Shown: positions 1-12,665 of the stretch, piece after piece
Layout of the letters: each line of letters starts with the position of its first letter
Numbering within the stretch: the first letter of the stretch is position 1
Source of the DNA: Proteles cristata cristata
Taxonomy: Eukaryota; Chordata; Mammalia; Carnivora; Hyaenidae
Direction: 5' to 3'
DNA length: 64,000 bases
Assembly: GCA_017311185.1 (NCBI GenBank)
Contig: JAESUZ010003161.1
Coordinates: forward strand, 2,031,501 to 2,095,500
The notes under the pieces: generated by a model
Told to the model about the DNA's origin: nothing
Database searches by the model: none
Seen by the model: the letters and a program-made list of their open reading frames with translations, nothing else
Program-made: the position numbers and the translations under genes

Positions 1-499
1 CGTCATCCAAGCCTTCTTGAGAAGGTAACATTGAGCTGATGCCTGAGTGTGATGGGTAGGATCAGTTGTACAAAAAAGAAGAAGGAACATTTCGAAGGGG
101 TTCAGGCAAAGTCATCAACCAATTCAAAGGCTATGAGATGGAAACCCACTTGTTGCCATCAAAGAACAGAAAGGTCACAGGGCTGTGTATGGTGCATAAG
201 GACAGAAGGTCAATAAGGAAAGACGGTAGAGATGGTACTTTCTCTGCGCTTGGCCTGCAGTCACACTTCTTACATGTAACGTGGTAATTACTATACTGCA
301 ACATTTTTAAGCAAATGCTGGAAAACAGTGATTACTTACAGTTATTTTTGCCACTCTAGAAAGGAAAAAGAATAAATACTCTGTTTGTTTCCATCATGAG
401 CCAAGACCTAAAGCAGAAAGCAAGAAAGGTGACAGGTACAGTGGGGCCATGTTGGCTTCCTAAGGAAGCAGCCAGGGTTTGTTCTCAGAGCACAACTGT
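1..499. other. Non-repetitive stretch, no gene seen
   Basis: I see no recognisable repeat, RNA gene or convincing exon here. The open frames are short and lack any protein signature. Base composition is ordinary for a mammalian intergenic or intronic region. Confidence 0.5.
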
Positions 500-517
500 A
501 AAAGCAGGATAAACGTT

Positions 518-728
518 GGGGCACCTCGCTGGCTCAGTCTGTTAAGCATCCGACTTCAGCTCAGGTCATGATCTCACAGTTCATGGGTTCAGGCCCTGCG
601 TCGGGCTGTGTGCTGACCACTCAGAGCCTGGAGCCTGTTTCAGATTCTGTGTCTCCCTCTCTCTGACCCTCCCCTGCTCATGCTGTCTCTCTCTCTCAGG
701 AATAAATAAAACATTAAAAAAAAAAAAA
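518..728 (+). mobile_element. tRNA-Lys-derived carnivore SINE (SINEC type)
   Basis: This is a full-length SINE. It has a 'gcacctcgctggctcag' head (A box region), a B-box region 'gggttcaggccctgcg', the CT-rich stretch 'ctccctctctctgaccctcc', and an 'aataaataaaacatt' tail ending in an A run. An imperfect 17-bp TSD flanks it: 'aaaagcaggataaacgt' at 500-516 and 'aaaagcaggttaaatgt' at 725-741. The TSD differences and the lost B-box CpG show that the copy is not very young. Confidence 0.93.
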
Positions 729-741
729 GCAGGTTAAATGT

Positions 742-3700
742 GCCTAAAGGCATCACTGATACACCCCCAGAGTCTACACAAAGTCCTGGCTCTTGGAGCA
801 AAACTAGGAGCAAGAACTGAAGAAGGTTTGTGCTCAGCCCTGTGCCTTCAGTAGTGACCAAATCCCCATTATGGAGCCAATCAAACTCTGTTTCCCCTTC
901 TGGAAAGGGTGATAAAAGAGAACCATAATACAACCTCTGCTTTCCCTGGTAACTACTAAGATATAAGCACACACACAAAAAAATGAGAAATTACTATGGT
1001 GCAACAGGTACAGTCACTACTCTGCAAAAGCTGAAGAATAATATGTAGCATATGCCATGGTTTACAAACACTAATTTGGGGGATATACAAGAAAAATGTC
1101 TGGAAAATTCTATATAGAATAATCCTTTAGGAAAGCAATAGCTGTTTATTACATCAATTAACACAATTGTAAGGGAGCTTTGGGATCAAAAGGGAAGCCT
1201 TTTGATCATTTTAAACCATTTAAACTATAGCCAGCGTTCTGAATAGCCTCAAACTCTCTAGAGGCTTTTCATTGTTAAATGAGAAAAGTCTAGTAGTAGC
1301 CAAACCTGCGTAGCTGAACTATCAGAGGCAACTAGAGTTATGTTGGATTCTTTCTTTCTCCCATCAACAGAATGGGCTTTCCCAATAATGAATGTGCTCT
1401 GTGTTAGAACACTTGTGATCTCAACCCAGAAAATGAAGCAACAATTAGAATGTCACTACGCACATCTGGTTCTACTTCAGGCTACAGAAGATGGTATCTC
1501 CCTGTGAGCCCAAAGACGTTCATCCTAGAGAACGCTCCCAACAGTGCTCCCTTGACAGTGTCTCAGGGGCCGAAATAAGCATTTGTGGCTGATATTTAGT
1601 AGAATCTGATGCCTTGAAATGCAATGCTTTTCATCAGCCTTCACATGTCACAGTCTCAGGGGGGAGAAAAATGGCAGGATTCCCCTCAATTCCAAAGTAG
1701 ATACAAATGTGGAAGGGAGAATCTTATTTATTTCCCACTCCAGAGAAAATTTATGGTTAAGATAACAAGTGGTAGAGGCGGACGAAGAACAAAGGTCAAC
1801 AGGCCTGTCTTCTGATGTGACTTCTTGATATCTACATGAGTTTTTATGAGCTAAGAACCATCTGGCATCATTGGACAGTTGAGTCTGGGGTTTTGGTCTT
1901 GTTCCTCTTGTTATTGGAGTTTATTTTATGCAGAAAAATAGCCAGAGTGGCTCTTAAAATCTTGCCTTTAACATTCTCCTTTAAAACTCTGGGACTTTCA
2001 TAGGGAGGACATGAATTTGATTTATCAGGGGTTCTGAAAACAGTCAAGCCTTGGTTGATTCTGTAAAGAGTTGAGTGAATTTTCTTTGGATCTTTAAAGC
2101 AATTGATATTACCTTAAAAAGACCACACCTCATTGACCCAGTGATCCACCTAGAACAATAAATACAGCTGTTTGTTTCTGTTAAAAAATGTTGAGAAGCT
2201 AACACCTTCAGGGACACGTCTGTCAAAGGATGTAACTTTTTGCAAATTTAAAATATTTCCTTTAGTTGTAATTTGTTGTGTAAATAAAAAATAAAGTTAT
2301 TTCCTCCAAAGATATAACTCATTTTGTAATGATGAGACTTTCTGACAGAAAACTTGATTGAAATCATGGAGTCCAACGTTCACCACTTGGATTTCCCCCA
2401 CCGTTCAATCTGATGTGAACTCCAGGATCTGGTAGCGTGGTTGGGCTTCCAGGGTTAATGTCCCCGATACTTCTTTTTGAAGCATGTACAGAAAATGACA
2501 TGAAAGTAGACAGGATTTTTCAGAGTTCACAAGTTTCTCCCAGCCCAATCTGCTCTGTGGCCAAGAACTTCAACACCAACTCAGTATATGTTTCTAGAAC
2601 TTTACATTTCCCTCATTTAAAAACAACTCGGGGTACTTGCACATCAACTTACATCATGTGGTTTCCAAGAAGCCTTCTCATCATAAACTCAGTCTTTCCC
2701 ACAGACTAAACCAAAAGCATGCTGCACAAACTTGGCAAAGATTGAAAATATAAATCACAGGTGCTTGTCAAGTTGATGTAAGCACTGGAAAGCCGCCCTA
2801 CACACGTGCCCAGAAAACCTGCTTGGCTCGGAGAGGCGGCCCAGAGCCTCTCGGTATATGGGTTCCATTTCCTTCTGCACCTCTGAATCAGTCCTGAGGA
2901 AAGCCAGCCTCCTTCCTCTTCACATAGCAGCAGCTGAGTGTGGCAAACACAACTTAGGCAAAAACAGGGGCTTACAAACTTGTTCAAGAGACATCTTGGA
3001 ACACATCTTGTCTCTCAGATTCATTTACCTCCATGAAACAAAAAACAAAAGAGGTGGTCCAAACCGCAACTCTGAGGAGAGTAATTGCTTCTCCAAGTGC
3101 TCCAGGACTCGGCTTCCTGAAATGTCATCATTTGTCACCAGGCACAGAAGTCTTCTTTCCGCTTCCTGAGCCATAACCACAGAGTAGCAGTGCTGGGCAG
3201 CACAGCCAGCCGCTGGGAAGTGTCTGGGAGCTGGCTCTGGAGAGCTAATGTGCCTGAGTGACACCCTGGTAAAACGGGCAAAGGGTGAGGGCTCAGCAGC
3301 TCCGTAAGTAGTTGACGACTTGGATTGCCCAGCAAGATAGATACTGTGCAGAAAGGAAAAGATGGCAGGGAAAAGGGAGGTGTTCGGAAGACATCACGAA
3401 GTTGAGATCCATAGAAGTTTCCACATCAGTCTTTTATCATGCCTAGTCACTGCCTGCTAAATGAGAACAAAAATGAGTTCCCCTTGCCCTCAACATCATG
3501 AAAGCAGGAGCAACCAGAGGAGAGAGAGTCAAGGAGTCACCTGGTAGGAAATTCCTAGGGGAATATTACCTGGCCCTCCACAAGTTAAAGCCGTCTTTTC
3601 AAGAATTAAAAATATCTCCTTTTCCCAAAAAATAAATATTTTTTGTAAAATCAGAAAGTAAAAGGATATAGAATGCAGGAAGAAGAAAGAAGAAGTAGAA

Positions 3701-4005
3701 ATATACAGAAGGATTAAGAGAAAGATAAGAGGGAAAGAGAGAGAGCGCATGCATGCAGAGGAAGAAACTAACACAATAGCTCCTTCCAGGAGAGAGTTCT
3801 GAGCATAACAGTTATAAACTATAACCACACTTGCATGAAGCTGAAGCTGACATTTCTTATTACTGAACCATTTTCATTTCTCTAGGATAATAGAAATCCA
3901 AGAAAATAGAAGCCCTTTGGTGTGAGCTTCAGCATTCAATGACAGAATGTTCATGAGCCTTTGTTGTAAGTCCTTAGAGCAGAAAACTAGGTACCTGTGC
4001 TGCTA
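742..4005. other. Mostly single-copy DNA, no supported gene
   Basis: The stretch holds many short open frames on both strands, none with a recognisable domain or paired splice signals. A weak L2-like stretch may lie around 1930-1990 ('agccagagtggctcttaaaat'-like), but it is too degraded to call. Nothing else stands out apart from the purine-rich tract listed separately. Confidence 0.45.
3652..3768. repeat. Purine-rich GA/GAA tract
   Basis: The plus strand here is almost entirely A and G (aagaagaaa, agagagagagcg). This is simple-sequence polypurine DNA with no coding meaning. Confidence 0.6.
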
Positions 4006-4009
4006 ATCC

Positions 4010-4190
4010 CTTTGCATGTTATTCCAACTAATTCTAACAGCAATTTCTTGATGTAGTTAATATTATTCCTACTTTGTATAAAGAAACTAAAATTCAAGAG
4101 GTTGATTGATGAAAAGTTGCACAGTAGAAGAGTTAGGATTTAAATTCAGATCACGAGATTCTAAAAACTGTGCATAATCTCTTTCTCACA
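4010..4190 (+). repeat. MIR-type ancient SINE fragment
   Basis: The order of recognisable words follows the MIR core: 'attctaacagcaattt', 'tattattcctactttgtataaagaaactaaa', 'gttgcacagtagaagagttaggatt', 'aattcagatcacgagattct'. It is highly diverged, as expected for a mammal-wide repeat. The longest of these words spans a few bases more than a core motif, and the match is by eye only. Confidence 0.7.
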
Positions 4191-4489
4191 CCCAGCCTGT
4201 GCTCCTGAGCACCTGTATTTCAAGAACCCTGTTCCTGTGTTCATTTACTTTATGAACTCAAGCTTCGCCCAACCTAACAAAGACCTTGAACTATGGCAAC
4301 CTCAGCTATTCTACTCTTTATGTTAGAATATTGTTAAACATAAGGCAACTATTGGGTTTTGTGGGGGCTTTCCCAGTCAATGTACATCTTAGTCAGTTGC
4401 TAAATAGTATCAACTGGCTCAGTTTAACCCCAGCACTATCAGTCATTCTTATCAAAGTGACCAGCGGTTCCAGTTTGTCAGGACAGTCT

Positions 4490-5635
4490 TCACCTCACTT
4501 GATATGGTTTACAGCATTCGACACTATTTATTACTTCCTCCATTTTGAAAGTCTTTACTTGCTTGGTTCCAGCTTTCCTTTTCCCTCAGCTAATGATCCT
4601 CTACAGTCTCCTATGCAGGCAATTTTCTTTCTTCTGCCCCCTTCTCTATCCACATCAACTTCCTGATTGATTTTATCCACTGCCTCAGCTCAAATACCAT
4701 GTAGATACCCCACTGGAAAACTCTCCCGTAAGCTCCAGATTTGTGTTTTGAATTGCCAAGACATCTTCCAATAGACATCTAATAGGCAGCTCAAGCTCCA
4801 TGTATCCAAAATGAAACTCTGCCACCTCTTAAAATCATGCCCCTTCCTCAGTCTTCCCAATTTTTTAAATGGAACCTTCATTTACATAGTCACTCTGGCT
4901 AAAAATTCAGGAGACATCCTTAAGTTCCTTGTCCTCTTACACACTGCATCAAATCCAACAGTAATACTTTGGGCTCAACCTTTAAAACGATTTCCAGAAT
5001 TCAAACAATTTTCCAGAATCTACTGTCATTTTTTGGAATCCCCGATCCCATCAACCCTCACTATATAACTGCAACAATCCCCGTGCATATCACATCCCAT
5101 CAGCTTCTGCTCTTAAACTTTTAGAGTCTATTCCAACTCAAGCCTGCAAGTTCCTACATGAGCTTGCCCCGCCTGTCTCTATGATCTCATCCCCCATGAT
5201 CCTTTCCTTCATTCACTTCCACTAATGTTCCTCTTCCTTTTGTTCATCAAACTCACACACTCATTTCTACCTCAGGACCTTCGCATTTACTATTCCCTCT
5301 GCCCAGAATGCTCTTCCACCAAATCTCATGAATCATCTTCTCATTTCATTGATGCCTTTTGTAAGATATTATATCCTTAAAGAGACCTCCCCTAACCACC
5401 CAAGCCAAAAATATTTTCTTCCATCTTTGCCCTGCAGTGTATGTTGTATTTGGTTTCACTGGATGTATCCCTAATACATTACATATTGTTTTGTTTATAA
5501 TCTATCCTCCACTGAGATACCAATTCCATATGGGCAAAGGCTGTTGCCCCCTTTTCTCAATGGTGTTTACAGTGTATAGAACAGTGTCTGATATGTATTA
5601 GGTCCTCCAAAAATAAATCAACAGGTTAATGTAGA
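4490..5635 (+). mobile_element. LINE-2 (L2) 3' portion, sense
   Basis: This stretch follows the L2 3' end in order. It starts with the ORF2 tail region ('ccatgtatccaaaatgaaact', 'ggagacatccttaag'). Next come 'tgcccagaatgctcttccac' near 5304, 'aagagacctcccctaacca', and 'agaacagtgtctgatatgta' near 5579. It ends with 'ccaaaaataaatcaac'. L2 is an ancient non-LTR retrotransposon that is inactive in placental mammals. The copy is broken and non-coding. The left boundary is uncertain. Confidence 0.85.
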
Positions 5636-5639
5636 CGAA

Positions 5640-6831
5640 TGCAGAAAAGGAAATTGGCGAGTGATCACATTGCAAAGGTAAGCTATTGGGTTTTGAAAGC
5701 CACAGGAAGTAGTTTACATTCTCTTCTAAATACAACAGAAAACCTACACTGGATCTTAGAGACAAGAATCACCTAATTAATGTTTTAAAAGATGACTGCT
5801 CCTTGGAGAATGATATGCATGATTTCACACAATCTCTTAAAAATCCATGTGCAATCAGATTTTGGTAAATCAAATAATATTCTTAAGGCATTATAGTAAT
5901 CCTCAATTGTATACAATAAAGAATCTGTGGGCAGCGAACTGCTGCCTATTTTATGGACACAGATTTTTTTTCCTTGAAGTGGGATAAGATCAGAAACAAT
6001 TCCAGCTATGAGCTAAGTGGATTTAAAAGAAAAAGTGTTAATACAGAAGAGTTACCCTAAATTTTATACCCTGAAACTTAGGGATCTAATTTTTTTTTAA
6101 TCATTTGTTTGAACAAGGAGAAAAGCTTCACTTCACTGTCAACTTTTGAAAGTTACTTTCACCTTTACCAGGTAGACGGAGTATACGGATAGAGAAGCAA
6201 AGTCCTAATGTGAAGGGAAGAGGAGGGGAAATTATAAGGCAAAGGAAGTTATCTTCACAATCTGGACTCATTTAAGCTTATTTTATTTCATCAGAACAAT
6301 ATAACAATATAATTCCCCCAGAATAAGAACAAAGTCATGCCCCTGATTAATAAATTCAAAGCAAACATTGAACTACACAGAGTAAGAAGTATTGCATATC
6401 CCTGCTGTGTAACATGGCAATGGGGAACCGTATTTTGTGATATTGCACAATATCAAAAGCAGATTAAACACAGATGGCAACATTCCATGCCTAATTACGT
6501 AGTCTTTTCTTATCTCCAACGTCCATTAAATAATCAGAGCCATTACTCTAAAGGGAATTCCCAAATTTGGGAAACTGAGGCAAAGTCATGCCTAAGTAGC
6601 ACGGGATACAGAGCCAAAACAAATAAAAAGAGGCCTCACACTTGGAGTCTTTGCTTTCCCTTGCACAATTCAAATTTCCCTTCAAAATGTTTACATGAAG
6701 AAGATGGATTCAATGAAGATAATGGAAGAAACCAGCTCTAACCCCAAGAGTCGTGCACACGGAAATCTGAAACAGATGAGAAGCTCACTTGTAGTCAGTT
6801 GTATTTTGGGAGAAAGGAAAAGAAACATTCT

Positions 6832-6834
<3 letters not shown>
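5640..6834. other. Mostly single-copy DNA with a possible MIR fragment
   Basis: No gene is supported. The region 6575-6625 ('gggaaactgaggcaaagt', 'cacgggatacagagcc') resembles a MIR core. It overlaps a 134-codon open frame (6337-6741), which argues that the frame is chance. Confidence 0.45.

Positions 6835-6864
<30 letters not shown>
6835..6864 (+). repeat. (CA)n microsatellite
   Basis: About 15 uninterrupted CA units are visible. This is typical of a length-variable dinucleotide microsatellite. Confidence 0.95.
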
Positions 6865-6866
<2 letters not shown>

Positions 6867-7164
6867 GTGGGTTTGAGGCAGACTTCCTAATTAAGGACCA
6901 AGAAACTCAAACCAAAAATGACACACTCTCTGTGAATAATTAAAGAGGGGTTGAACAAATGTGGGTGGCATGTAAGTTGTAAAAAATAAGTTTGGAAGGC
7001 TCATGCATGAGGGTAACAATGTTTTTGCACAGGGACAAAGTCGGACAGAGAATGGAGAGTGCAATTCTAAATGAAAAGGAAAATGGGAAATGAAAATCTG
7101 GCCCTTTTTGAAACATTTTCTCCTCTTCTTAACTGAATAGCAACCTCCAAGTGAAATGGTAATG

Positions 7165-7255
7165 TATTGACTGTAAGCTCCTTGAAGACAGGAAGGATGT
7201 CTTCCCACTTCTTTTTTAAATCTCAAGTATCAGGGACTCAATGAATGTTAACTAA
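7165..7255 (+). repeat. L2 3'-end fragment
   Basis: The words 'gtaagctccttgaagacagg' and 'gggactcaatgaatgttaac' match the extreme 3' end of L2 in sense orientation. The copy is short and diverged. Confidence 0.55.
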
Positions 7256-7259
7256 TAAT

Positions 7260-8980
7260 AACTGAAGAGAAGCAGAGAAGAAGGAAGAAACAAAGAAAGT
7301 GAAGGAAAAAGAGGAGTTAAGTGACAGTATCAGAGGACTTTCCCTATTTTGCAACAGGAAGTAAACACGCAAAAACGGAGATTCACAGAATTCGGGGACT
7401 TTCGTCATTTAAGTGTTTTTTCTTAATTGCTTAGGCAAAACTACTGTCTTTATACTGAAGACAACAGTCTGAGCCAAAGCAGAGATCTTAAAGTACACAT
7501 TCCAAGAGCAGTTTTGCATATTAGCACAGTTCCTTTCAGATCCCAGTGAATCAGGATTGGGTTTGGAGTCTGCAGACCAAAGCAAAGGTAGGAGATGGGA
7601 GGAGGCCCTTCATCTTGCTGGGCCCTGCAAGACTTCTCAGGTCCTTGCGGTGCTCTGGCTGCATCTACTCTCAGCCTTCCCTCTCCACCAAACCCCTGCG
7701 AGGTGATAGAAGGGAGCTATAGGCCTCACCCCTGGATGCCTGTCATTCACTCCAAAGATGCTTTACGTACTAAGAAAACAAAGACCAGAGGAAATTTTGG
7801 TCCCTGTAAGAAAAAGACAGTCCCCTTTCACCAAACGTGCAAATGCACAAGATTGCAAGCACTGTAGCTGTTTTGCTGAAGCAGGACTTGGCTGTGTGAC
7901 CTTCCAGAAGGCAGATTTCACCTGGTTTCTTCTGTAAAACACAGATAAGTGTCGTCTTCCATAATGCATCCGGATGCCTTAATGCTAATAATCACTCTGA
8001 GGATTTGGTTGGGCAAGAATAATAACGTGATGCAATGAAGCATGACTTGTGTCAGGGGTGATAGGATTGATCGAAAGATTCTAAAAGTAGGACTCTGGCT
8101 CAGCAGGTGAGCAGACGCTGCAAGTCTAAGCAGGCATGGTCCAAGATACACAGCCAGTTAGTATCTGAGGAAAAAAGAAAAGAGAGTAGAGCCACCTAAG
8201 TAAGACACTTGCAATGAGTTCTGTGAAAACAAGGAATACCATGATCTGGGCTGACATACTCAAGCAGAGATTTCCAGCTGAAGGGATGAGGTTAAACAAA
8301 CGCATCCACTAAGCCCTAAAATTCAGAATGAAGGATTTTAAAAAATGATACCAATTAATAAGAACAAAAAGACTTGTAGGTGAAATGATAGGAAACAATA
8401 TACATCAATAACATATTAGAAAGTGGAAATCCCAAGAACAAGTTACAGCTGCCTCCACAGAGCCCAAATAACAGACTCCTCTCTGACTGAAGCCAATCCC
8501 CACCTGACTGGCTGGGATGCGGCTGATCAAACAGGATCCATTCAAATCCTTGTAAGAAATGGTCAGACATCCAAAACCACTCCCCGACTCTTACAGCTGG
8601 CTGAAACAATATAAACAGAATATAAGCAGAATATAAACCAGAAGGTTTATTGTCTAGTAATGTTGGATCAGAAAGGGTCTGTCAGGGACAAAAGTGAAGC
8701 ACCTCATGGAAAACAAGGGGATTGTATTCATTTTGTATATTGAATGTTCTAATGGACTTCTCTGCAACTGAACAAAAGTTCCCAGGTCTGAGCTTGCAAC
8801 CTGGGGGGTGGGTAAAGAATAATTTATTGAGACCTGTAAATACAAATTATCATATGGGCACAGGATTCTTTCTTCCTGGAGATCTTACCATGAAGCAATT
8901 ATACCTCATTTTTTATAGTCAATAATAAAATAAAATGAGGAAAAATAAAGTGTAACAACCAAAACTCTTTAGCATGCAAT
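7260..8980. other. Mostly single-copy DNA, no supported gene
   Basis: It begins with a purine-rich patch (7260-7320). The stretch 7885-8010 ('ggctgtgtgaccttccag', 'tcttctgtaaaacacagata') may be a degraded MIR. No exon or RNA gene is convincing. Short open frames near 7595, 8355 and 8423 carry no known motif. Confidence 0.4.
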
Positions 8981-8984
8981 TTTT

Positions 8985-9330
8985 TAATGAACCCTTTATT
9001 ATGGAAAATTTCAAACATGTACAAAAGTTGAGAAAATAATATAATAAACCCATTACCCACATTCAACAATTATGAATTTCAGCAATTATTAATTTTTATG
9101 GCCTATTGTTACATGTTTACTCCCTTCCTTCCCTGGAGCTTCCTTCTTTCCCTTATTATTTTGAAGCAAATCCCACATATCATGTCATTTCATCTACAAA
9201 GAGTTCAGTGCATGTCTTCAAAAAATAAGATGTATTTTAAAACTTTGTAGATTTAGAACCAGCATTTAAATAGACACATTTATCAAAGATCATATTTATT
9301 GGTTGAATTTTCTATAGTCACTTCTTTTAA
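8985..9330 (-). mobile_element. Old L1-type 3' end fragment, antisense (family uncertain)
   Basis: The text 'ttattatggaaaatttcaaa', 'agaaaataatataataaa' and 'cccacattcaacaattatga' resembles the antisense 3' UTR of old mammalian L1 (L1ME/L1M class). I recognise the pattern but cannot fix the subfamily. Confidence 0.5.
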
Positions 9331-9664
9331 ATTAAAACAAATAAGAAGAAGGTAAATCTTAGAGTCAGGACATTATGGTGTTGGAAAGCCATTTAGAGAT
9401 ATGGTCTCAGGGCCCTTATTTAGCCAATGCAGTAGCTTAAGGTGTTGAAGTAACCTTCAAAAGGTAAGGTGCTGCTTAGAGGTGAAGTCTCAACTAGTTC
9501 CCAGCTCTTATCTGGAATCAATGAGCTTCAAAGAAATATATATTTTCGGTTGTATGGATTGTACAGCTTAGTAAAACCTACTGGGTACTGTGGTGACTTA
9601 GTATTTGTGTAAAATTGACTACGCCAAAACTGTGTCCCTGAACAGTTTGAGTTAGGATTGGCCA
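9331..9664. other. Stretch without recognisable features
   Basis: This is AT-moderate single-copy-looking DNA in which I see no repeat, RNA or exon. Confidence 0.4.
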
Positions 9665-10075
9665 AAAGAGAAATTTATTCAGGATGTAGAAGGTGAACGA
9701 GAGGCAGCCGCCATACTCACAGAAAAGATTGGTTCACAATGAGGCGAGTTGCAGCTCACCGCATGCACCTTGTCACAGGTGTGCCGGGTCACCTCGTTGG
9801 CATGGGACAACACCCAGGCCTTATTCTTCCAGCTCCTTCCAGGTTTCCATCAGCTTCTCCATGGCAAAGGGCACCAGCAATTTTGCAGTCACCCAGGGCC
9901 TCAAGGTAGGACATTTGGACACAGTCAGAGACTACCATGAGTTGCAGTTCACCCTCTCGGGCTTCACTCTGTCTGTGGCCAATCCACATTCCATGCTGGT
10001 CTTCCCGTTCGGACTTCTCTCAGCTGACTTGGGGCCAACATTCAGCCACAAGGCCGGCATACTCACATAGCTGCT
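9665..10075 (-). pseudogene. Candidate degraded processed pseudogene, parent not identified
   Basis: On the minus strand a GC-richer block carries protein-like runs in changing frames. Examples are 'RFDLMQLRELGKQLCEYAG' near 10070-10100, 'VTAKLLVPFAMEKLMETWKE' near 9850-9900, and 'VLSHANEVTRHTCDKVHAV' near 9750-9810. These look like fragments of one coding sequence broken by frameshifts and stops. Intron-like gaps are absent, and 'aataaatttctc' on the minus strand near 9675 could be an old polyadenylation region. I do not recognise the parent protein. It could also be part of an LTR element or chance. Confidence 0.3.
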
Positions 10076-10670
10076 TACCCAGCTCCCTTAACTGCATAAG
10101 GTCAAATCTTCTTTAAAATCTTTATCACCCAGTAGAGTTCTCCTTCTCTGATCGAACACTTACTGACACACCAGCATGACTAATTATGCTGAAGTCGATC
10201 AATAATGTATGGTTTTGACACATTTGAAAAATTGTCATTGACCACCATTTGGTATCTACATAGCCTTTTTTAAGGTAGCACAATTCTCAAAATCAATAAA
10301 AGTTGTCTCTGAAACCCACAGGTAATCTTAATTTGCACAATATTTTAAACTTTTCGTGGACCACTCAGTTCCATTCAATTTGACAGATTGTAAAAATATG
10401 TAAAGATTTACCAGAGAAAGTTGTGGAGGCTTCTTATTAATTATTGTGGACAAACTTAATGGTATGGAAGTTTTTATTAACACTTTAGAATAGTAGGGCC
10501 GGTGAGTTGAGTTTCCTATTTGTCTGAAGAGATGTGGCAGATCTTGCCTTCAAAGTCAATTTAGGGGTTTTCTGGAAAATATACGTAAAATCTGAGTTTT
10601 GGCTACAAAGAGGTGCCTAAGAAGCTCATGGAGATGAATACGTGATAGAAGTAATAGAGAAAACTAGCCA
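10076..10670. other. Stretch without recognisable features
   Basis: AT-rich DNA. The left edge may contain the 5' part of the candidate pseudogene (to about 10110). I see nothing else. Confidence 0.4.
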
Positions 10671-10674
10671 TTGC

Positions 10675-11130
10675 CTCATTTATTCATTCAATATTTTACC
10701 CAGTAATATTTTTTGAAAACACATCTCTATTGCCTGAATATGAAGTAGTGAACGAGATAAATCGGGAAATTGGAGAAGAGAGTGAGCAGCCCTCGGGGCT
10801 ATCGATTTTAGCTAGGGTGGTCAGGGAGGGCTTCTCTGAGGAGATGTCATTTGTCCTAAGACATGGGTGATGCGATTAAGCCAGCCACACAAAGATCTTG
10901 GAAAGAACATTCCAAGGATCAGCAACTGCAAAGGTGGAAATGAACATGGAAGTCCAAGGTGGCGGAACCATGGGGAGGGCAAAGAGTGTGGAGAAGCAGC
11001 CACAGGCCTGATTGTGTAGGGCCTTGAGCGCTAATTATTGCCAGGGGGAACCACGAGAGATTTTAAACAGGGAAAAAATACAATCTGATTCATGTGTTGA
11101 AGAATCTGACTGGTTAGAGGGATAAGAGTG
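10675..11130 (-). mobile_element. LINE-2 (L2) 3' portion, antisense
   Basis: Read on the plus strand, the antisense L2 words appear in the expected order: 'tttattcattcaatatttta', 'agggtggtcagggagggctt', 'ctctgaggagatgtcattt', 'ggaaagaacattccaagga', 'tgtgtagggccttgagcgc'. The copy is old and non-coding. Confidence 0.75.
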
Positions 11131-12460
11131 CAAGAGAGAGCAAGTAGAAATAAGGCATCTTCTGGAAGGCATTCTTCATGATGTGGTGAATCTTTACAAA
11201 AATTATGGAGAACTACATCCCAGAGAATACTTAATGTTCCCTCAAAGTTGTCCCAACCGAAAGCAAGATAACAATCTGTGTGCATCCTTAACATCCCAAT
11301 AGTGGCTGCTGGGTCAGCCCCACCTTTGTGTGACATTATATAACAGTTGGGCATCGGGGCCGTGTTTCACCAAGCGGACTGGGCGATGCAAGTGGGCATT
11401 CCACCATGTGAGGATCTCCAAGAGCCTGTGAGGTCTGGGGTTGCGGTGCAGGCAGGAGTGACTGCTGTGAAGAATGATTAACCTCTGATCACTGCATGAG
11501 AGCATCCAGGCCTCTTAGCAACTCCTCTGTCCTTTGAGGAGGTCACATGAGGAACGAGGCTAACAGCAAGATGCTTAATTATTTGAGAAATATCTTAGCT
11601 GTGACTGATTTACCTTACACGTGGTTTGTTCTGTTACCCTGTTTATTTCAAATATTTGGAGCTCCTATTTTACTGTTTAGGAAGACCGAAGACAAAACCC
11701 TTACGTTCTTATTTGCCAGGCAAGCTAGAGACTCAAAATGGGCTGTCAGAGAAAGGAAAGCGAGCATGGATCTGAAGAGAATGTGCTGGAGGCTAACCTA
11801 GCTATGAGGCTAAGTCCTGCTGGAATGGTTCAGAGAGAAGAAGGGGGGTCACCACATAACTGGAACAGGATATTTGCACATATAAGGGCAGTTTTCCATT
11901 AAAAAGTAGCCACAACCCTAGCTGAAGCTTTATCCCAAAGAAACAACAGAGAGCAAATCTGGACCCCAAGCAGACCAAATCCTAGAATTACTGCAGAAAC
12001 TACCCGCAGGTGGGGCTGAGGCCAAGTTGGTTATGACTGACTGAGGGCAATTGGCAAGGCCAAGCTTACAGCTGAATTTCTGAATTTCCTGTAGCTCAGT
12101 AGATGGGGGGGCGAGGGGGGGGATATATGCAAGAGAGCCACATTTCAGGCAGATAGATTAAGACTGGCTTTTATAGAAAGTATCCTTTTTGGTTCATTAT
12201 TGGTCATTTCCTTTTAGTTTTTCTGTGCTAGTTCTTGAGCCTGTTCATCAGAATAGATTTACAAAAATAGGTTGATGAGATACAGGATTTTAGGTAATGA
12301 CGTATCAAGCCCTCACTAAAAAGTTGATTCACGATCACTGAGATGAGACACTGGGTTCTATCCACTTCTAGACAAGACAGTGATCAAACACCAATTGATA
12401 TTTAAGGTCAAAGCTTTTGCTTCAAAACTTCTATCATCTACTTCTACTTCATGGTCTAAA
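11131..12460. other. Mostly single-copy DNA with a G-rich tract
   Basis: No gene is supported. A G-rich stretch at about 12105-12122 (two runs of seven or more G separated by 'cga') is the only simple-sequence feature. The short open frames lack signatures. Confidence 0.4.
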
Positions 12461-12461
12461 T

Positions 12462-12665
12462 CTGGGGTTGGCAAACATTTCAGAAAAGGCCACATGGGAA
12501 ATATTTTAGGCTTTAAGAGCCAAATGGTCTGTGTTGCAGCAACTTGGCTCAGCTCTAAACAATATGAAAGTAAATGAGCATGGCTGTGTTTCATTAAAAC
12601 TTTATTTACAAAATCATATGATAGGCTAGATTTGATCTGTAATTCCCGTCCCCTGGTCTGTTTTG
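12462..12665 (+). mobile_element. hAT-Charlie-type non-autonomous DNA transposon relic
   Basis: The copy begins with a terminal motif 'ggggttggcaaacattt' and ends 'cccctggtctgttttgg', an approximate inverted pair. Between them are hallmark words of this MER family: 'attttaggctttaagagcc', 'ggctgtgtttcattaaaact', 'ttatttacaaaatcatatg'. It encodes no transposase. The exact MER subfamily is not assigned. Confidence 0.8.

Noticed and set aside
4286..4666. 126-codon plus-strand frame as a membrane protein
   Set aside because: It is hydrophobic only because of T-rich DNA, and its right part runs into the L2 element.
6337..6741. 134-codon open frame on the plus strand as a gene
   Set aside because: It overlaps a MIR-like stretch, shows no domain or splice signals, and its composition follows the AT content. 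It is most likely chance.
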